A stretch of 64,000 bases of DNA, taken from contig CAZFXS010000001.1 of NCBI GenBank assembly GCA_964523395.1, positions 62,001-126,000 of the forward strand, read 5' to 3'. A program made the position numbers and the translations under genes. This stretch comes from JANYJZ01 sp964523395. Lineage in GTDB: Bacteria; Bacteroidota; Ignavibacteria; UBA10030; SZUA-254. Positions 59,691 through 64,000 of this stretch are shown one piece after another. The notes beneath the pieces were generated by a model. The model saw only the letters and a list, made by a program, of their open reading frames with translations, ran no database searches and was not told the DNA's origin. Position 1 is the first letter of the stretch; the number at the start of each line of letters is the position of its first letter.

Positions 59691-59950
59691 TGGAGTAAAG
59701 TCAAAAGTAAAAATTAAAAAGTCAAAAAAAAGTTTTGAGCTTCGAGGTTCAGGTTTTTGTACCGTATGAGGCTCAGATTAAAGCAACCACGGAGTACCCG
59801 AAAAGAACGAATGAACCCGAATAAAGCATGATGATGTTTCCGTGTTCGTCAGTGTTGTTTTCGCGTAATTCGTGGTTCCTCTTCAATCCGCAATTCGACA
59901 TCCCCAAATCCGAAATTCTCATCAACTCACAATCTCAATGTCTCAAATAC
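59691..59950. other. Spacer made of degenerate microrepeats
   Basis: A 260-bp gap between the two ABC genes with no frame of note. It contains phrase-like segments: AAAAGTAAAAATTAAAAAGT, ATTCGTGGTTCCTCTT, CCGCAATTCGACATCC and CTCAATGTCTCAAATACTTA, plus GGCTCAGATTAAAG at 59771, which may be a decayed end of a family B element. Confidence 0.4.
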
Positions 59951-60898
59951 TTAATCATTTTCACTGAAAACTCTTCCCGTCTTCTTAATAAACACATCTT
60001 CCAGTTTCGGTTTGGCGCAGGTGATGGCATCGATGTAATCGGGAAACTTCTGAACCAACTGGGGCACAACCTCATGCCCGTTATGCCGTTCGAAATGAAT
60101 CATCCCATGGACGATCTTCGGATCGCCGCCAAATTGTTGTTGAATCGCTCTACGGAGGGTTTCGGTTTCCTTTGTCGTAATTGTTATGACATCGCCGCCA
60201 ATCTCACGCTTGAGGTCGTGCGGTGAACCTTCCGCCACGAGCGTTCCCTGGTCCAATATCGCAAGGAGGTCGCACCGTTCCGCTTCATCAAGAATATGTG
60301 TGGTCAGGAGAATGGTTACTCCTTCTTCCTTTTGCAGTTCAAGGAGATAGTTGTCAAATTCTATCCGCGCGCCGGGGTCAAGACCGGTGCTTGGTTCGTC
60401 CAGTAAAAGCAGCCGTGGTTTGTGAAGGAGACCTTTCGCAAGCTCGACTCTTCTCTGCATACCGCCCGACAGATGTTCCGCAATGTCATGAGCGCGGTCG
60501 GTCAGGCGTACCTGTCCGAGAATTTCATCGATACGCTGATGAAGATAACTTCCTTTTAAGTTGTACAGGTGTCCCTGGTGGAGAAGATTCTCTCTCACTG
60601 TCAGTTTTTTATCGAGGCTCGAATTCTGGAACACCACACCAATTGATTTTCTTGCTTTGCCGGGCTCCTTTGCAAGATCATTTCCAAAAAGTACAATGGC
60701 ATGGTCAGGAGCGGGAAGAAGTGTCGAGAGCAGTTTAAAGAGCGTGCTTTTTCCGCTGCCGTTGGGTCCGAGAAGGCAAAACATTTCACCTTGCCTGATG
60801 GTCAGGTCAAGATTCTTCAGCGCGACGCGGGGAGATTGTTGTTTCCGGGTTGGGGGATAAGCGTATGTAAGGGAACGTATGGTTACTGCATCAGACAT
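59951..60898 (-). CDS. ABC transporter ATP-binding protein
   Basis: A 315-residue ATPase. The Walker A is GPNGSGKST (about 44-52), the signature LSGGMQRRVELAKGL (about 142-156), Walker B LLLLDEPSTGLD, and the switch TTHILDEAER. The C-terminal 80 residues form the DUF4162-like tail seen in drug/Na+-type exporters. It pairs with the permease at 58890. The location 49 bp after ctaB suggests involvement in oxidase biogenesis, as with similar pairs beside cox genes; the cargo is unknown. Confidence 0.92.
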   Translation of the reverse strand: MSDAVTIRSLTYAYPPTRKQQSPRVALKNLDLTIRQGEMFCLLGPNGSGKSTLFKLLSTLLPAPDHAIVLFGNDLAKEPGKARKSIGVVFQNSSLDKKLTVRENLLHQGHLYNLKGSYLHQRIDEILGQVRLTDRAHDIAEHLSGGMQRRVELAKGLLHKPRLLLLDEPSTGLDPGARIEFDNYLLELQKEEGVTILLTTHILDEAERCDLLAILDQGTLVAEGSPHDLKREIGGDVITITTKETETLRRAIQQQFGGDPKIVHGMIHFERHNGHEVVPQLVQKFPDYIDAITCAKPKLEDVFIKKTGRVFSEND

Positions 60899-60947
60899 AA
60901 TTTGCGGTCAAAAAATGACCTTAAAGAAACTGATTTTATACTCGACG

Positions 60948-61871
60948 TCAGAGTTTATCCACTGACAGCAAAAACATTAATGCCGGCAGGTACGCAAGCG
61001 ATGCAAAAAACAGTTGACGTGACGAAGAATTTGTTTTTACCATTGCATCGGCTGTTGTTTGCTTGGCATTGACAACAAGAATGATACTGAAGAGCAGGAA
61101 TCCGATGCCAAAAATAATGGCTCCTACTGTGGAAAAGACACCGGTCATTCCTACTACTGCCGGCGCAATGCTTGCCGGCAAAAGTGCAATACAATAAAAG
61201 AGGATTTGCCTGCTGGTCCGTGTTCCCTGTTCGTCAAGAACAGTCAGAATTCTGAATCCCGCGCGTGCGTAATCTTTTCTGTACATCCACGCGAGCGAGT
61301 AAAAATGCGGCATCTGCCAACAGAAGAGAATCGCGAAGAGAATCCACGCTTCAACCGAAATTTCGTTCCGTACAGCCGTCCAGCCCATCATTGGTGGAAG
61401 CGCGCCGGGGATACCGCCGATAAACGTGGAGAGGGGAGTAATGCGTTTTAGCGGCGTGTAGAGAAAAAGATATGTTGTAAATGTGAGTGCCGCGAGAAAT
61501 CCCGTTAACGGATTGGCAAAGAACGTCAGTTGCGCGATACCGGCAAGCGTGATAATAATGCCGAATACCAACGCTTCCCAGGGCATCATGCGGCCTGCGG
61601 GGAGGGGACGGCGTTCTGTCCGTTTCATCATCGCGTCATAACCCCGTTCGACATATTGATTAAGTGCGCCCGCGCCGCCGCCGACCAATGCGGTACCGGT
61701 GGCAACGTGAAGAAACTTTACGAGATCAAATGTGCCGGTGGAAGCAAGGTAAAATCCGCAGAGTGTTGTCAGCGTTGAAAGTCCGGTGAGCTCAGGCTTC
61801 ATCAGCTCGAGGTAGTCGAGAACTTTTGAGCGTGATACGCTCTGGTCCAGTAGTTTCGCTTCGCCGTTCAC
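60948..61871 (-). CDS. ctaB: Protohaem IX farnesyltransferase (haem O synthase)
   Basis: A 307-residue UbiA-family prenyltransferase that makes haem O from haem B and farnesyl diphosphate in the membrane. The acidic substrate motif is NQYVERGYDAMMKRTERRPLP, and a second conserved loop FIGGIPGALPPMMGW precedes YRKDYARAGFRIL. The GTG start at 61871 overlaps the ctaA stop in GTGA; the frame is open 31 codons further upstream, but that part lies inside ctaA. It is followed by the ABC ATPase. Confidence 0.93.
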   Translation of the reverse strand: MNGEAKLLDQSVSRSKVLDYLELMKPELTGLSTLTTLCGFYLASTGTFDLVKFLHVATGTALVGGGAGALNQYVERGYDAMMKRTERRPLPAGRMMPWEALVFGIIITLAGIAQLTFFANPLTGFLAALTFTTYLFLYTPLKRITPLSTFIGGIPGALPPMMGWTAVRNEISVEAWILFAILFCWQMPHFYSLAWMYRKDYARAGFRILTVLDEQGTRTSRQILFYCIALLPASIAPAVVGMTGVFSTVGAIIFGIGFLLFSIILVVNAKQTTADAMVKTNSSSRQLFFASLAYLPALMFLLSVDKL

Positions 61872-62911
61872 GCGGTAGCTTCCTGAGTTGAAAATTGCAG
61901 CGAGGGTTTCCGTTGGCGTATTCCGTAGAGCTTGACAGCGTGAAGTGTTGAAAGAACCGAGCACGCTAACAGAAATGCGCCTGTCGCGACATGCGCAGTC
62001 GTAATATCAACAGCTTTTACAGAAAGAACTGTCAACACGCCAAGACTGATTTGCAGTAAGACAACAAACATGAGCATATAACCGAATCTTGAAAGGCGCT
62101 TACTATCATTCTTTAATGAAATAAACCGTCCTGCAGTCCAGAGTGTCACAATTCCTACGACGATTCCCCAATATCTATGAAGGAGATGGATAATAATCTG
62201 AAATGAAGTAATCGGCCCGTCTGCGCTTAATCTGATATCATCTAAAATCAATTGCTGATTGTACTGTGAAAGTGCTTCGGGGGATAATGAAGGAAATACC
62301 TGTCCATAGGCAAGCGGAACGTCAGGGACAGCGAGCCCCGAATGCGTGTGCCGCATCAGCGCGCCAAGGATAAGCTGAACGAAAATCCCTGCCGTCATCA
62401 AAATACTTAATGTCGTTACAGGAATTTTGTTGTTTTGTTCACGAAGTTTCGTCCGGTCTTCACGCCACCAGGATGATGTAAACAGCGCGATGGAGACTAC
62501 GATGGAAAAGAAAGTTTGCGCAAGCGTAGCATGACTTACAGAAATTGCGGTAGGGAGCAGAAAGAGTACGGTTAACCCGCCTAATACACCCTGTGTGATA
62601 ACAGCAGCCAATGCTATGAATCCGAGATTGCGGACCCATGTTCTTTCTTCGCGCTTCCACAGCCAGATGGCAAGAATAACAGTGAGGAATCCGACAAACG
62701 ACGCAATCATACGGTGGCTATGTTCATAAAAAACTCCGCCGACCATCTGGTCGAGCGGATAAGCGAACATAAAGTGTCCGTACGTGTTAGGCCAGTCCGG
62801 AACAGAAAGGCCGGATTGCGTGCTTGTGACGAGTCCCCCGGCGATAATCAGGAGAAAAGTACAACACGCTGTAAAGACAGCAAACCTGTGGAGGTTTGTG
62901 TACCCCGTCAA
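61868..62911 (-). CDS. ctaA: Haem A synthase (CtaA/COX15)
   Basis: A 347-residue membrane protein with eight expected helices that oxidises haem O to haem A. Haem-ligand histidines lie in the paired patterns EHSHRMIA (near 63), LMRHTHSGLAVPD (near 187), IHLLHRYWG and TAHVATGAF. The entry motif GGLVTSTQSGLSVPDWPNTYG is typical. It overlaps both coxB (4 bp) and ctaB (4 bp), so the three are translationally coupled. Confidence 0.93.
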   Translation of the reverse strand: MTGYTNLHRFAVFTACCTFLLIIAGGLVTSTQSGLSVPDWPNTYGHFMFAYPLDQMVGGVFYEHSHRMIASFVGFLTVILAIWLWKREERTWVRNLGFIALAAVITQGVLGGLTVLFLLPTAISVSHATLAQTFFSIVVSIALFTSSWWREDRTKLREQNNKIPVTTLSILMTAGIFVQLILGALMRHTHSGLAVPDVPLAYGQVFPSLSPEALSQYNQQLILDDIRLSADGPITSFQIIIHLLHRYWGIVVGIVTLWTAGRFISLKNDSKRLSRFGYMLMFVVLLQISLGVLTVLSVKAVDITTAHVATGAFLLACSVLSTLHAVKLYGIRQRKPSLQFSTQEATA

Positions 62912-64000
62912 TGCTGATGGTCTCCAGTCTCGGTGCTTGAAATTGCAGTTGAATCGCTTGGTGTTGTTTGTTCTTCAGGGGGTGGAGCGAGTGCTGCTTG
63001 TTGTTCATCGAACCACTGTTTAAATGCTTCCGGAGTCTGAGCGGTCATATAGCCGCGCATCCGGTAATGTCCAAGGCCGCATAACTGCGCGCAGGCAATT
63101 TCGGTCGGAGTTGCAGGTGCGATGATGATCTCATTGATACCTGCTTCGGCCATTTTGGAAATAACATCTTCGCCCATCGCGTCGCCTTTTGCGACGATCT
63201 GCGCTCCGGATTTGTCGCTGTAATTTTCCATAACCACAAACAGATCCATGTTGGATGCCGGCCGGGCTGTAATTTCTTTCATGCCTGCTTCAATGATTTT
63301 TGTAACAGCGTCTTCCATGAGAGCTTCATTTTTAGCTACGACGACTTCACCTGCGGAATTTTTCACATCTTCCATGGAATATAAATTATCCAGCTTTGCC
63401 ATCCCGCGGACTGAAACACTGCCGATCCCGGCATCCGCGAGTTTTCCAACATTTTCTTCATTCAGCATTTCGCCTTTGGAGAGGATTGCCGAACCGGAAT
63501 TATCCGCGTAATCCTGCATCACCATCATATTGTCATGCGCAGATCCCTTTGCGATATTCATCGTCTGTGTCGCCGGGAGAGAGACTTTGCGGACTTTTTT
63601 CATGGCTTCTGCAATGGAGAAGGGTTTTCTAAGCTCTTCGCGGATCTGGTCTGTCGTTTTTGTCGGTGTGAACCAAACGGGAATTGACATCCCCGGTATC
63701 GCGTCCTGCTTTACGCGGAACGGCGGGAGAGAGAAGCTGTGAATGACATCCTTTGTCGTCAGATATACTAAGACAGGTTTGTTGATCGGAACATTCAATT
63801 GATTGATGGTGGTAATATCGTCCTTCGCGTTCGGATCAGTGCGGTCGAGCCCGAGCGGGTTGTCGGAGTCAATCAGGTTGATCGCGGTTTTTCCGAATAC
63901 CCCATCCGGTCCGGGATAATGGATATTCCATGCGAATTGTTCGGCAACGACGCGGACCGTAGTGGCTTGATTCTGCGCCGGGAACGCGTCAACGCGTTTT
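62908..64000 (-). CDS. coxB: Cytochrome c oxidase subunit II (CuA) with a large repeat insertion, 5' partial
   Basis: The frame is open through base 64000, so the membrane helices lie outside the window. The cupredoxin domain starts VVAEQFAWNIHYPGPDGVFG. DVIHSFSLPPFRVKQDAIPGM gives the first CuA ligand and CAQLCGLGHYRM (bases about 63093-63058) gives the CxxxCxxxHxxM ligands. These two parts are normally about 25-30 residues apart; here about 180 extra residues (bases about 63100-63663) intervene. The insert contains three repeats of 40-45 residues with cores SGSAILSKGE, AGEVVVAKNE and SGAQIVAKGD, each followed by an amphipathic helix and a GI-x-x-V/I strand. The C-terminus is Pro/Glu/His-rich. 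It overlaps ctaA by 4 bp. Confidence 0.9.
   Translation of the reverse strand, partial: KRVDAFPAQNQATTVRVVAEQFAWNIHYPGPDGVFGKTAINLIDSDNPLGLDRTDPNAKDDITTINQLNVPINKPVLVYLTTKDVIHSFSLPPFRVKQDAIPGMSIPVWFTPTKTTDQIREELRKPFSIAEAMKKVRKVSLPATQTMNIAKGSAHDNMMVMQDYADNSGSAILSKGEMLNEENVGKLADAGIGSVSVRGMAKLDNLYSMEDVKNSAGEVVVAKNEALMEDAVTKIIEAGMKEITARPASNMDLFVVMENYSDKSGAQIVAKGDAMGEDVISKMAEAGINEIIIAPATPTEIACAQLCGLGHYRMRGYMTAQTPEAFKQWFDEQQAALAPPPEEQTTPSDSTAISSTETGDHQH

Noticed and set aside
60223..60738. A 171-codon plus-strand frame opposite the ABC ATPase
   Set aside because: The minus strand carries Walker A, signature and Walker B motifs; the plus frame is a shadow.
61872..61964. N-terminal extension of ctaB
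   Set aside because: It lies inside ctaA; the GTG overlapping the ctaA stop fits translational coupling and family length.
63100..63663. coxB insertion as a frameshift or chimera artefact
   Set aside because: The frame is continuous, the insert has regular internal repeats with the codon style of the flanks, and both CuA halves are intact.
62908..63798. Treating coxB as starting at the TTG at 63798
   Set aside because: The frame is open to 64000 and the upstream codons encode typical subunit II sequence (VVAEQFAWNIHYPGPDG).

Overview
The window is about 64 kb of bacterial chromosome from the FCB group, most likely on the Ignavibacteria/Chlorobi side of Bacteroidota. Seven large exported proteins end in a type IX secretion (T9SS) type A sorting domain with the SQNYPNPFNP motif. 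Lipid A and heptose genes indicate a Gram-negative envelope, and there is a haem A cytochrome oxidase operon. Several start regions carry sigma70-like promoters with a TTGACA-type -35 box, exactly 17 bp of spacer and a TA-rich -10 box, rather than the classical Bacteroidetes -33/-7 type. The assignment is by family recognition only.

Layout. 1-2.3 kb: lipid A acyltransferase (5' partial), heptosyltransferase and threonylcarbamoyl-AMP synthase in one overlapping run. 2.3-2.8 kb: mobile repeat elements, a promoter and tRNA-Arg(CCG). 2.8-9.7 kb: a membrane TPR protein, a MATE transporter and a partner-switching module (two SpoIIE-type phosphatases, an anti-anti-sigma factor and an anti-sigma kinase). 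9.9-15.4 kb: prmC, dtd, a degenerate peptidase-MA-like protein, an iPGM-like metalloenzyme and comEC. 15.6-21.4 kb: a stand-alone acyl-CoA mutase large subunit, endonuclease III, a LiaF-like protein, PolX and DusB. 21.7-36.6 kb: four roughly 1,040-residue T9SS cargo paralogs in tandem, interrupted by one unrelated T9SS cargo. 36.7-37.7 kb: an isocitrate dehydrogenase family gene.

38.0-51.7 kb is a 13-gene aromatic amino acid supraoperon on the minus strand: trpE-trpG-trpD-trpC-trpF-aroF-trpB-trpA-aroB-aroDE-aroA-aroC/chorismate mutase-tyrA. It encodes every step from E4P+PEP to tryptophan except shikimate kinase, and leads into tyrosine synthesis. In front of trpE lies a classical attenuator: a strong promoter, a 33-codon leader peptide with three consecutive Trp codons, a competing stem and a rho-independent terminator. 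Chorismate synthase carries a C-terminal AroQ chorismate mutase domain with all its catalytic residues.

51.9-55.3 kb: two more T9SS cargo genes. 55.5-57.2 kb: small genes of unknown function, some AT-rich. 57.3-57.6 kb: a gene remnant split by a mobile repeat. 57.8-64 kb: a cytochrome c oxidase biogenesis operon on the minus strand: coxB (5' end outside the window), ctaA, ctaB, an ABC transporter pair, SCO and DUF420. The coxB CuA domain contains an insertion of about 180 residues with three internal repeats between the first copper-ligand region and the CxxxC motif.

Intergenic space is full of short non-coding elements of 100-190 bp. Their terminal inverted repeats begin GGTACTG and most are flanked by 7-9 bp direct duplications, so they behave like MITEs. 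Two of them supply the stop codons of tsaC and comEC. The most unusual items are the coxB insertion, the chorismate synthase-mutase fusion, the trp attenuator ahead of the whole aromatic pathway, the T9SS paralog array and these elements.
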